Source: Flagellimonas spongiicola
Lineage (GTDB): Bacteria; Bacteroidota; Bacteroidia; Flavobacteriales; Flavobacteriaceae
Assembly: GCF_023502425.1 (NCBI RefSeq)
Contig: NZ_JAMFMA010000002.1
Span: 186,001 to 250,000, forward strand
DNA: 64,000 bases
Direction: 5' to 3'
The notes below the pieces were generated by a model. That model saw only the letters and a list, made by a program, of their open reading frames with translations. It made no database searches and was not told the DNA's origin. The position numbers and the translations under genes were made by a program. Of the stretch, positions 1-11,754 are shown one piece after another; within the stretch, counting starts at the first letter, position 1; the number at the start of each line of letters is the position of its first letter.

Positions 1-627
1 ATAATAGAAATTTTCAATCTTATCACCTCGGATAAAATTGATACCCCATTCCAAGTTACTTTCCGAGAACCTAAGACTGCTAAAAGGAATTGCAAATTCA
101 GCCACCCAGTAGGAATCATAATTCCGTACTGCCGAAAACCAGCGTTCATCCCAAGTTTCCGAATAAAAGGTAAATGAGGACTCAATACTTAGATTACCAT
201 CCAGTTCTGCCCCACCTGCATTCACCCCAAAAAGCACCCCACTCTGTTTGCTGTTAATTGGGTCCATAACAATGGTAAAAGAATCGCTGTTCCAATGCGC
301 ATTGTCTGAATCCCTATCCAGTGATTGTACTATTCGTTTGCCTTCATCATACATTTTAGCATAAACGAAAAGCATTTGTTCATTATAGGTAATTCGAACT
401 TCTGTTTTGTTCTTGGCAAAACCTTGGTCGCTGGGATTATGGTTGTAAAACTGTTCTATGATTTCATGTCCCTCCCATTCTCCTTCGTCAATAATCCCAT
501 CAACTTTTATGGTGTTTTCAGTGGACTTGATTCTATATTGGAAGTTCTCACGTGTAGACTCCGAATCTTGGCCAAAAAATAAATTTGAGGCACAAAAAAA
601 TAAACAACAAACAAACGATCTTTTCAA
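1..627 (-). CDS. CBM9-like/DUF5916 outer-membrane protein, N-terminal part (cut by window edge)
   Basis: I translated this by hand: an uninterrupted minus-strand frame of 209 codons runs off base 1. It begins at a TTG (bases 625-627) that gives a signal peptide (KRSFVCCLFFCASNLFFGQ after the start). No in-frame ATG lies between the upstream stop and this point, so the TTG start is the best choice. The rest is the carbohydrate-binding family 9-like domain found at the N-terminus of DUF5916 proteins (IKVDGIIDEGEWEG, FYNHNPSDQGF, GVNAGGAELDG, YWVAEFAIPFSSLRF). It aligns block for block with the complete gene just upstream (788-3013) and is clearly its tandem paralogue; the C-terminal barrel lies outside the window. 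Substrate and role are unknown for the family. Certain as a gene, less certain of the exact start. Confidence 0.85.
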   Translation of the reverse strand, partial: MKRSFVCCLFFCASNLFFGQDSESTRENFQYRIKSTENTIKVDGIIDEGEWEGHEIIEQFYNHNPSDQGFAKNKTEVRITYNEQMLFVYAKMYDEGKRIVQSLDRDSDNAHWNSDSFTIVMDPINSKQSGVLFGVNAGGAELDGNLSIESSFTFYSETWDERWFSAVRNYDSYWVAEFAIPFSSLRFSESNLEWGINFIRGDKIENFYY

Positions 628-787
628 AACAAAGACATTTTTGGTTACACAGATTGATGCCCAAGTTGCCCAATTGAAAAGGTATTTTTATTTGGATTTT
701 CTAATTCTGGATACGATTAAGACCTCCTCTAATTATGGTTGAATTGATAGAATTAATATCCCAGTCCTTTAACAACAAGGTTAAACA

Positions 788-3013
788 TTAAAACCAATAC
801 GTGAGTTTCAATACAAAACCTCTATTATTTGGTTGAAGGCCATTTATCGTATTATAATTATCTGTGTAAATCAAAAACAAATCAGACATAGGAAGGTACC
901 TCCATTGAAAGCGTGAGAAAACTGAGAAGTTATCTGATTGTGTATTATACTGTGCAACGCCAGTTAAAAACATGTTCGTGGAAAAACTAATATTACTATT
1001 GAAACGCAATAAATGTATTTCTCGTTCCCCAAAATCGGCCGGTAATTTAACATTGTTATAATTATAACTAAGACCAAAATTTCCCCAAGGTTGTATTCTT
1101 ATATTACCATTTAGCAACAAGTTAAATCTATGCCCATTAAAAAATTCTCCGTAACTAGTTCGAATATCGCCTCTTATTTGTTTTCTATTGTCTGTGCTAT
1201 ATTCTAATCCAAATTGCGTGAAAGTATAATTGGATACAGGTAAAGGCGTGAAATCTCCCAAAAAGCTAGTGGGCAACGGCAGGTTTATTTGTCTGTAACG
1301 GACATCTGCAGTTAACGATGCTGTGTTCTTAAAACTGAAATCATACGCCAAATTGTTTTCTGTTTCATTTAAACTCCCATCATGATTGAAATGTACAACA
1401 TGCCAGGTTCTAGAGCCATGCCAGTTTAATACGGATTCCTCTTTTTTAGGGTAAAAAAGATACCTAAAATAGGGGTTGAATTTTATAAACCCTATTCGAA
1501 CTAATTCATCCGTTTCTGCATTGTAGTTTTCTAATCTCGGGTTAATTCCCACCTCGGTGATGTAATTTTCACCAACAACATCAAACGTCCAACCCGATCT
1601 AATTCTTCGCGTGTTATAATTTCCATTGAACCCATAATAAAAATTGTCATCCAATTGTTCATCTGTATGTGAACTATGCAATCTAAAAGTATTGTTGAAC
1701 TTTCCATTCTTGCCTACATAGGCAAACTCCAACCCCAAATTTCGCGAATATGAGTTAGCCCCGTTACCAGCTTCTTGTTTATCAATAACTAAAGCCTTTA
1801 CTACGGATTTATCCAAAACCTGTTGTTGCACTGCGCCAACAGTAAAGTTTTGCGCTTCCAGACTTTCATAGCCCTCTGTTCTAATATGAAGTGCCCCAAT
1901 TCTGGTTTTTTTAGCAAGGTTACCCGTTATTCGCATTCCATAGTCAATCGGTACTATCTGACCGTTGTTCAAACCTATTCTTCTGGAAAAGAAAGGTTCT
2001 ATGCCCCATCCACCAAAATTTGAAAAGATATCATTGTTTTCAAGAAAAAAATTACGTCTTTCAGGCAGGAAAATATTGAATCGCGTTAGGTTAGTAACTT
2101 GTTGATCCACATCTGCATTCGAAAAATCAGGATTGATCGTAACATCCAAATTCAAAGAACTTGTAATATTTAATTTAGCGTCTAACCCAACCTTGAAATC
2201 CTTATTTGCAGATGTCTGTTCACTATCATTGAATTCGCGAACTGATGAAACCGTTGAATAAGGTATTACGCTAAAAGGTCTTCCATTATTGGGTACATCT
2301 TCCTTCCAATGCAGTGTACCCATATAATTCATGTCGTCCGCACCAAAATTTCTTGGAAACTCCGTCCAAGTTGTCAATTTATTGTTCTGAATATCCGGTC
2401 TTACAAATCCAACACCCCAATTTCTATTCTTGGAATTATACCTCAATGTTCTAAAAGGTATTGCATATTCTACCACCCAATAGTCATCGTATTCTTTAAC
2501 TTTTGAATACCATTTATTATCCCAGACAATTGCATTTTCCACGCTGGTTCCATCCAAAGACAAACTCCCTTCAAACTGGGCTCCTCCAGCATTAACACCA
2601 AACATGAATCCATTTTGTTTATTCCCTATTGGGTCAATTGCAAACGTCAAATGATCGCTTCTGTAGTATCCCGTATTGTCTCTCTGTAAGGTTTGCACTA
2701 CCCTTTTGCCTTTATCGTGGCAAATTCCAAGAACAAATATGAATTTATCATCATATGTTATTTTTACTTCTGTTTTTAATTCGGAAAATCCCATATCGGT
2801 GGGTGTGTGATTATAGAAAGGGGATGCCGTATCGAATTTCTCCCAGAGATTGTCTATTACACCATCAACTTTTATTGGTTGGATCGTTCTTTGGATTGTA
2901 TAATTAAATCTATTTCTGGTATCCAAACTGTCTTGCCCAGAAGAAACAAATGGCACTAACATAGCAATACTTAGTACAACGATTAAGCGGGTAACACCCA
3001 TTTTTACATTCAT
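788..3013 (-). CDS. CBM9-like/DUF5916 outer-membrane beta-barrel protein
   Basis: The product is a 741-residue secreted protein. It has a signal peptide (residues about 1-27, ending VSSGQ; Met5 is an alternative start), a carbohydrate-binding family 9-like domain (about 35-240; IKVDGVIDNLWEKF, GVNAGGAQFEG, YWVVEYAIPFRTLRY), and a DUF5916 region to the end. The C-terminal half is rich in alternating aromatic residues and ends LKLTYWF. A terminal Phe is typical of outer-membrane barrels, so I infer that it sits in the outer membrane with the CBM-like domain exposed. Family members are common in Bacteroidota and mostly uncharacterised. It starts 5 bases after the dioxygenase gene, so the two are probably co-transcribed, and a paralogue follows 160 bases downstream. 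Confidence 0.9.
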   Translation of the reverse strand: MNVKMGVTRLIVVLSIAMLVPFVSSGQDSLDTRNRFNYTIQRTIQPIKVDGVIDNLWEKFDTASPFYNHTPTDMGFSELKTEVKITYDDKFIFVLGICHDKGKRVVQTLQRDNTGYYRSDHLTFAIDPIGNKQNGFMFGVNAGGAQFEGSLSLDGTSVENAIVWDNKWYSKVKEYDDYWVVEYAIPFRTLRYNSKNRNWGVGFVRPDIQNNKLTTWTEFPRNFGADDMNYMGTLHWKEDVPNNGRPFSVIPYSTVSSVREFNDSEQTSANKDFKVGLDAKLNITSSLNLDVTINPDFSNADVDQQVTNLTRFNIFLPERRNFFLENNDIFSNFGGWGIEPFFSRRIGLNNGQIVPIDYGMRITGNLAKKTRIGALHIRTEGYESLEAQNFTVGAVQQQVLDKSVVKALVIDKQEAGNGANSYSRNLGLEFAYVGKNGKFNNTFRLHSSHTDEQLDDNFYYGFNGNYNTRRIRSGWTFDVVGENYITEVGINPRLENYNAETDELVRIGFIKFNPYFRYLFYPKKEESVLNWHGSRTWHVVHFNHDGSLNETENNLAYDFSFKNTASLTADVRYRQINLPLPTSFLGDFTPLPVSNYTFTQFGLEYSTDNRKQIRGDIRTSYGEFFNGHRFNLLLNGNIRIQPWGNFGLSYNYNNVKLPADFGEREIHLLRFNSNISFSTNMFLTGVAQYNTQSDNFSVFSRFQWRYLPMSDLFLIYTDNYNTINGLQPNNRGFVLKLTYWF

Positions 3014-3018
3014 AATTG

Positions 3019-3591
3019 TTATTGATATTTTCTTAGATAAAGATTAAATGTTCCTTCCCATACGTCTCCCCTCTTTGTAATGCGAAGTATCCTTTCAACA
3101 TTTGCTTGTTTTGATAAGTAGTCAAAATTTGCTTCATCATGTTTAAAGTATAATTGGGTAATTAGAGGGTAATAGCCGTCAAGCTGAACTTTAAAGTGTA
3201 TGTGTCTAGGCCTATTTCCATAATGCCCTGGCATAAGGGTCTTAAACCCATATTCTCCGCTGTTGTTTGTTACTATTTTTGTTCGAAAAGCAAACTTTGA
3301 TGAAGAATTATCATAATCGCCATTTTGGTCCGCATGCCAGACATCAATGGTGGCTTTTGCCAAGGCTTTATCGCACAATTCACCATCAAAAACAATCCCA
3401 GATATTCTTAATTTGGATGTATTGGTGTCGTTGACCATTGGATTGTTAAGAGGCACATTCTCTCTATAAAAAGGGCCTAAATCATCTGTTTGAGTCCAAC
3501 AATTTGATTTATCCTTCTTGCTGGAAAACCCAAAAACAGACAAGGAAGTCAAACTACTAATCCCTTGGACTAGGAATGTTTTTCTGTTCAT
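3019..3591 (-). CDS. intradiol ring-cleavage dioxygenase family protein
   Basis: This 190-residue protein has the hallmarks of the intradiol (protocatechuate 3,4-dioxygenase-like) fold, which uses non-haem Fe(III) to open catechol-type rings between the two hydroxyls. The four expected iron ligands are visible: Tyr93 (WHADQNGDY), Tyr124 (PGHYGNRP), His130 and His132 (RHIHFKV). The N-terminal GPFY segment is also typical. At about 190 residues it is the short stand-alone form, without a partner subunit nearby. The N-terminus (NRKTFLVQGISSLTSLSVFG) resembles an export signal, with NRK rather than a true twin-arginine, so it may act outside the cytoplasm like other short exported members. It is first in a probable operon with the DUF5916 gene. 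The true substrate is unknown. Confidence 0.85.
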   Translation of the reverse strand: MNRKTFLVQGISSLTSLSVFGFSSKKDKSNCWTQTDDLGPFYRENVPLNNPMVNDTNTSKLRISGIVFDGELCDKALAKATIDVWHADQNGDYDNSSSKFAFRTKIVTNNSGEYGFKTLMPGHYGNRPRHIHFKVQLDGYYPLITQLYFKHDEANFDYLSKQANVERILRITKRGDVWEGTFNLYLRKYQ

Positions 3592-3827
3592 AATCTGGCA
3601 CTTAAATTTTCTCTCAAATTATTTGACTATGAACAGGAAAACGGTAGCAAATCCTTGAACTGCATTTCTGACACCTTAAACCGCAGAGTTAGCAGGTTTA
3701 TAAAAATTCAAAGACCGTATGTTCTTTATTTGCCCAAAAAAAGGCTTAACTCTCATGTTAAAGGACTCAATAAGGTTGTTGAAGGATATAATTTAGCGAG
3801 CCAATTGCTTTTTCCTAAATTGTACGC

Positions 3828-4847
3828 GTGATTGCCCTAGACAAAAAAAATAGCACTGATTTTTTCAGGAGTGATATTGTAATCATAGTGGTTTTATGGA
3901 TTACGATCATTCTGATGACAACATTTGACAAGGACAATTACCATATCCATTTTCATGAATTTATTATTACCGTGAACAAATTACTGATGTTCATTGTTGT
4001 CAATTACGTGATTTTCCCAAATTTCTATTTAAGACAAAAGTTGTGGTTCTTTATTCTTATAGTTATTGGATGTATCTTCTTCTTTGGATATGTTGAAGAA
4101 ATATTGATTGAACCCTATTTGGACTTCGACCCAAATACCCATGGAATTGCACCACCTGTTTCCGTATTTGTTGGATATGCCACTCCACTGGCCATTTTTC
4201 TTGGTATAAAATTTCTGTTTTATTTCAATAAAAGGGAGCACCTTATCAATAAACTTGAAAAAGAAAAATCAGAAAGTCAGCTTAGTTTTTTAAAGTCCCA
4301 GATTAATCCTCATGTACTTTTCAATAATTTGAACAATATTTATTCATTGGCTTTACGAAATGATTCCAGAGCCAAAGATGCCATATTAACACTATCTAAA
4401 TTTTTGCGTTATGTCATCTATGATAGCACCGAAAAAGTTGTTCTACTTTCACGAGAAATTGAAAATCTAGAATCTTACCTTGAATTGCAAGAAATACAAT
4501 TGGAAGGTAGAGGTAAAATAACATATATAAACAAATCTGAACCCAGCGGGTATACAATTGCACCTTTACTGTTATTGCCGTTTGTTGAAAATTGTTTTAA
4601 ACACAGTACAAATACTTTATTATCTGACATCGACATTGTCATAAAGATTGACATCATTGACGGTGTTTTGAATTTTTACTGTTCTAACCCTCATGAAAAA
4701 TTTGATACTCCGAATCAAGAATCAAATGGAATTGGTCTTGTAAATACAAGGCAACGACTAGAGCTAATGTACCAAGGCGATTATAAGTTAGACATCTCGT
4801 CCAATCAACAACTATTTGAAGTATGGCTAAAACTCAATCTACTTTAA
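3828..4847 (+). CDS. LytS/AlgZ-type sensor histidine kinase
   Basis: A 339-residue membrane kinase of the His_kinase (LytS/YehU) family. It begins at GTG (3828-3830); no nearby ATG gives a fuller protein. Four transmembrane segments are visible (about 16-31, 46-64, 72-90, 111-132), then a short coiled region and the kinase domain. The phosphorylated histidine is His162 in SQINPHVLFNNLNN; the family consensus has Phe where this has Val163. The ATP-binding part contains PLLLLPFVENCFKH and NGIGLVNTRQRLELMY. There is no recognisable extracellular sensor, so the membrane part probably senses the signal. Its stop codon directly abuts the ATG of the response regulator, which makes a matched two-component pair. 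Confidence 0.92.
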   Translation: MIALDKKNSTDFFRSDIVIIVVLWITIILMTTFDKDNYHIHFHEFIITVNKLLMFIVVNYVIFPNFYLRQKLWFFILIVIGCIFFFGYVEEILIEPYLDFDPNTHGIAPPVSVFVGYATPLAIFLGIKFLFYFNKREHLINKLEKEKSESQLSFLKSQINPHVLFNNLNNIYSLALRNDSRAKDAILTLSKFLRYVIYDSTEKVVLLSREIENLESYLELQEIQLEGRGKITYINKSEPSGYTIAPLLLLPFVENCFKHSTNTLLSDIDIVIKIDIIDGVLNFYCSNPHEKFDTPNQESNGIGLVNTRQRLELMYQGDYKLDISSNQQLFEVWLKLNLL

Positions 4848-5546
4848 ATGACACTCAACTGTATAATTATTGAAGACCAACTTCAAGCACAACTAGTGAT
4901 AAAAAATCACATAGAAAAAATCCCTCACTTAAAGCTTCTAGGTACGTACACCAATGCTTTAGAAGCGACCCCTATGTTGAAATCAAACAACATTGATCTA
5001 GTCTTTTTGGATATTAACCTGCCTAGAATCAATGGAATCGATTTTTTAAAAAGTGTTGACAATCCTCCGTCCATAATAATAACAACAGCCTATAGTGAAT
5101 ACGCGGTTGAAGGATTTAACTTAGCCGTAACTGATTATCTGGTAAAACCAATTTCCTTCGAAAGGTTTTTAACCGCGATTTCCCGGGTTAATAAGAATAG
5201 CGATGTAACTGATGAATCTGGCATGTCCTTATCCAAGGAATTCATCTTTGCAAAAGATGGTCATTCTATAATCAAAATTTACTTAAAGGATATAAAAATT
5301 ATAAAATCGGATACGGATTTCACTATTGTTATTCTTGAAAATCGACAACTTTTGTTAGCCTATAGCCTGAAATTTTGGGAAGGAGTTCTCCCTAAAACCA
5401 AATTCTTCCGGTGCCATAAGTCTTATATTATCAACATTGAGAAAATATCCAAAATAATGGGTAATACAATTTACATTCAAAAAAACATGATTCCAATTGG
5501 GAGATCCAACAAGGATGCACTGCTAAAGAAGATCAATCTTATCTAA
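4848..5546 (+). CDS. LytTR-family response regulator
   Basis: A 232-residue response regulator. The receiver domain (1-115) has the acidic pocket (IIIED) and the phospho-acceptor Asp55 (LVFLDINLP), with TDYLVKPISFERF carrying the conserved Lys. The C-terminal LytTR DNA-binding domain (about 130-230) has the typical FFRCHKSYIIN and IPIGRS motifs. It starts immediately after the kinase stop codon, so translation is probably coupled. Family members bind paired direct repeats; no target site could be assigned here. It converges with the beta-galactosidase gene with only 7 bases between stop codons. Confidence 0.94.
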   Translation: MTLNCIIIEDQLQAQLVIKNHIEKIPHLKLLGTYTNALEATPMLKSNNIDLVFLDINLPRINGIDFLKSVDNPPSIIITTAYSEYAVEGFNLAVTDYLVKPISFERFLTAISRVNKNSDVTDESGMSLSKEFIFAKDGHSIIKIYLKDIKIIKSDTDFTIVILENRQLLLAYSLKFWEGVLPKTKFFRCHKSYIINIEKISKIMGNTIYIQKNMIPIGRSNKDALLKKINLI

Positions 5547-5553
5547 ATAAATT

Positions 5554-8724
<3,171 letters not shown>

Positions 8725-11700
8725 TTAGTTGATTTGCATAAAATCTTCACTCAATATCTTGGATAGCAAAAACAGTAGTTCCTCTGCGTTTTCCATCGTG
8801 AAAACCATAGGAGGTTTAATTTTGAGGACATTGTTATCCGGTCCATCTGTACTCATCAGTACGCCATGATCCTTCATTCTATTGGCTAAATAATCTGCCT
8901 GATCTGCCAAAGGATTCAACTGGTGATCAACCAATTCAAAACCCAAAAACAGACCTTGTCCTCTGACATCCCCAATAATTGGATAATCCAATGACAGTTC
9001 ATTGAGTTGTTGCTTCAGATGGATTCCGACTGTTAACGCATTTTCTTGAAGTTCTTGCTGTCGTATAGTCCTTAAAACCTGGGATCCAATGGCACAAGAA
9101 ACAGGGTTGCCACCAAACGTATTGAAGTATTCCATCCCATTGGCGAATTTATTTGCCACCTTTTCCGTGCACGCCACAACGGCGAGCGGATGGCCATTGC
9201 CAATCGGTTTCCCAATGGTTACAATATCTGGGACAACGCCATGTAATTCAAATCCCCAAAAAGATTTACCCACTCTTCCACATCCCACCTGAACCTCATC
9301 TGCAATACAAATGCCTCCGGAACTTCGTACATAATTATAGGCCTTTGACAAAAACCCACGCGGAAGTTCTATTTGTCCACCACAACTTATAATGGATTCC
9401 ACGATCAACGCACATACTCCACGACCTTTTGCCTCAATAATCTCTATTTGTTTTTTTACTTCCTCGGCGTATTGTGCTCCAGAATTTTCTCCTCGGTATT
9501 TGCCGCGAAAAGCATCCGGGAGTGGAAAAATATGTGTATGTTCCGGTGCTCCGCTGCCGCCTTTACCATCAAATTTATACGAACTGATATCCACACACAT
9601 ATTAGAGTTGCCATGATACCCTACTTCCGAAGCAATAATATCTCTTTGACCCGTAACTGCTTTTGCCATACGAATCGCTAGTTCATTGGCCTCGCTCCCA
9701 GAATTCACAAAATGAAGTACCGACAGTTCATCGGGCAAGGTTGCCAATAGTTCTTCCGCAAACGCATTGATGTTCTCATGCAAATACCTCGAATTCGTAT
9801 TCAACAATGCCATTTGCTCTTGACCTGCACGAACAACCGCATGATTTTCGTGTCCAACATGGGCCACGTTATTCACCATATCCAAATACTTCCTTCCCAA
9901 CTGATCCATGAGATATTGTCCAGCCCCGCGCACCATTTTAATTGGCACTTTGTATTGCAAGCTTAAACTTTTCCCTAAATGTTCTTTTCTAAAGGCAATC
10001 AGTTCTGAATTGGTCAACTTTTGCGTTTGTTCTAATGCAGATTTCTTAAATATGAGATTGGGATTAGGGCACAAACCTTTCCAAACTTCAATTTGATTCG
10101 GATATGCGACACCTGGAAAATCATCTTTAAAACCCAAGAGGGAATGCATCAATTGAAAGTGTAGGTGCGGTGCCCAATTTCCATTCTCCGGATAATTCCC
10201 CAACTCACCTATTGCATCACCTGCTTTGATAAGTTCCCCAACCTTATGAGCTGTAGCACTTGAAACAGTCAGGTGACCATATAAACTAAAAAAATGGAAG
10301 TCTTTTTTTTGATGTTTTAATATCACCAAACCACCATATTCTTTGTTTCCAGCATCATTAATTGCCGTAACTACTTCGCCATCCCACATTGCATGTACCG
10401 GAGTGTGGGTCGGCAGCCAGAAATCAACTCCTAAGTGAACAGTTCTACTTTCATTTCCCTGATTCCCCATTTTTCCATAGGAAGATGTACCGTATAATGC
10501 ACGAGCCTCCAAATAGCCACCTGCAATTACTTTTTCCGGATGCTCTTTTTGTAGCTGTTCAATACGGAATTGCAAAAAATCCAAATCATTGAATTCCTCC
10601 TGGTGCCCTACCCAAGTACTGGAAACACTAAGATCTATAGGAAAAACATCCTTATAACTTATAGTAGGGAATAGGTCCTTTAACTCCGGGGTACTTTCTT
10701 GGGTCCACGTTATAAATTTATCATGGTCCGGATGAGGAGTGAAGCCACATACGCTTCGGAAAGAATAATGTGCAAAGTCCTTTTGCACTTTGTACCATTT
10801 GTTCAGTACTTCCCAAGCCGGTTTTTCACTGATCAACAAATAGGTGTTTTCTGGCTCTTCAATTTTGTTGATGGCGGATTTGGTGACCGAAATAATCAGT
10901 CTCATTGCGATAGCCACAAAAAGATGTTCCAGTTCTTCCTCCATTAACGGATAAGAATGATGGTATCCTGCTACAATTGGCAAAGCGGCATCCAAAGGAT
11001 CGTTATGACCCATTATGGCATAGGCGCATGCAATAGCCAAATCGTTGATGAGTTGGGTATAAATTGCATCACCATAATCTATAAATGCTTCAACAGAAGG
11101 ACCAATAAGCGTTTTTGTTACTATGATATTATTGTCATTGGCATCATTATGGACAACTTGTTTTCTTAATACGGAGTAACCAGCTGCGCTATCCTCAAAA
11201 ATCCCAATGAAATGAGAGAGTATGATTCGCTGTTCATCATCAAACAAATGAAGATGTTCCTTTGTCCATAATCCTTGCGCAACGTCCCAAACAAATTCCC
11301 GATGGGCCATTGGGTGGTCAAAATCAGCAAGGGCCTTGCTAAGTAAACCACATTGGATACCAAGACTGTTTCTCAAATCATCCAGTTGCGGATTTACTTG
11401 ACTCCAAACACGACCGGTTATCCAAGTGAGCAGTCTAACTCTTCTTGTATTGCCTTGGTCATCCTCAAAGCTAGAAACATCGCGGCCGTTAACATCCTTT
11501 ATTACCTGTGGGGATTGGACTTTCGGATTCTTCGCAACATGTTGTAACATTTCTTGTTGATATTCCAAGTACGAAAGTTCCTCCTCTAATCGCGATACTT
11601 TTAAAATGTATCCATCTGCGCCTGATACTTCAATTTTAAAATTAAAATCAATTTCACCAGGCAAAGCTGTTGCTTTACCCTTAATACCAAACAGGCTTTC

Positions 11701-11751
11701 AGTTAAGTTTTCAGCCTTAGTTGTGCTTAATTTCATTGTGGTGTATTCCAT
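8725..11751 (-). CDS. three-domain fusion: APH-like kinase, M23 metallopeptidase, class III aminotransferase/phospho-lyase
   Basis: One 1008-residue protein without a signal peptide, hence predicted cytoplasmic. Domain 1 (about 20-330) is an aminoglycoside-phosphotransferase-like kinase with candidate ATP Lys51, catalytic loop His201/Asp203/Asn207-208 ([11 protein letters not shown]), and metal Asp225 (FIDYGD). Domain 2 (about 425-560) is an M23 peptidase fold with an intact zinc site: His439/Asp443 (HLGVDFW), YGH, and His529/His531 (HLHF). Domain 3 (about 590-1005) is a class III PLP enzyme with [21 protein letters not shown] and Schiff-base Lys848 (TIGKPIGNG). Kinase plus AGXT2L-type PLP domain matches the known pairing of hydroxylysine kinase with ammoniophospholyases acting on phosphohydroxylysine or phosphoethanolamine. 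It lies between two exported glycosidases with gaps of 3 and 15 bases. The role of the M23 part is unknown. Confidence 0.9.
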   Translation of the reverse strand: MEYTTMKLSTTKAENLTESLFGIKGKATALPGEIDFNFKIEVSGADGYILKVSRLEEELSYLEYQQEMLQHVAKNPKVQSPQVIKDVNGRDVSSFEDDQGNTRRVRLLTWITGRVWSQVNPQLDDLRNSLGIQCGLLSKALADFDHPMAHREFVWDVAQGLWTKEHLHLFDDEQRIILSHFIGIFEDSAAGYSVLRKQVVHNDANDNNIIVTKTLIGPSVEAFIDYGDAIYTQLINDLAIACAYAIMGHNDPLDAALPIVAGYHHSYPLMEEELEHLFVAIAMRLIISVTKSAINKIEEPENTYLLISEKPAWEVLNKWYKVQKDFAHYSFRSVCGFTPHPDHDKFITWTQESTPELKDLFPTISYKDVFPIDLSVSSTWVGHQEEFNDLDFLQFRIEQLQKEHPEKVIAGGYLEARALYGTSSYGKMGNQGNESRTVHLGVDFWLPTHTPVHAMWDGEVVTAINDAGNKEYGGLVILKHQKKDFHFFSLYGHLTVSSATAHKVGELIKAGDAIGELGNYPENGNWAPHLHFQLMHSLLGFKDDFPGVAYPNQIEVWKGLCPNPNLIFKKSALEQTQKLTNSELIAFRKEHLGKSLSLQYKVPIKMVRGAGQYLMDQLGRKYLDMVNNVAHVGHENHAVVRAGQEQMALLNTNSRYLHENINAFAEELLATLPDELSVLHFVNSGSEANELAIRMAKAVTGQRDIIASEVGYHGNSNMCVDISSYKFDGKGGSGAPEHTHIFPLPDAFRGKYRGENSGAQYAEEVKKQIEIIEAKGRGVCALIVESIISCGGQIELPRGFLSKAYNYVRSSGGICIADEVQVGCGRVGKSFWGFELHGVVPDIVTIGKPIGNGHPLAVVACTEKVANKFANGMEYFNTFGGNPVSCAIGSQVLRTIRQQELQENALTVGIHLKQQLNELSLDYPIIGDVRGQGLFLGFELVDHQLNPLADQADYLANRMKDHGVLMSTDGPDNNVLKIKPPMVFTMENAEELLFLLSKILSEDFMQIN

Positions 11752-11754
11752 GGA

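Noticed and set aside
325..742. Two plus-strand open frames at the left end
   Set aside because: They lie opposite the minus-strand CBM9-like/DUF5916 gene (1-627), whose translation is clearly homologous to its neighbour. They have no recognisable protein features.
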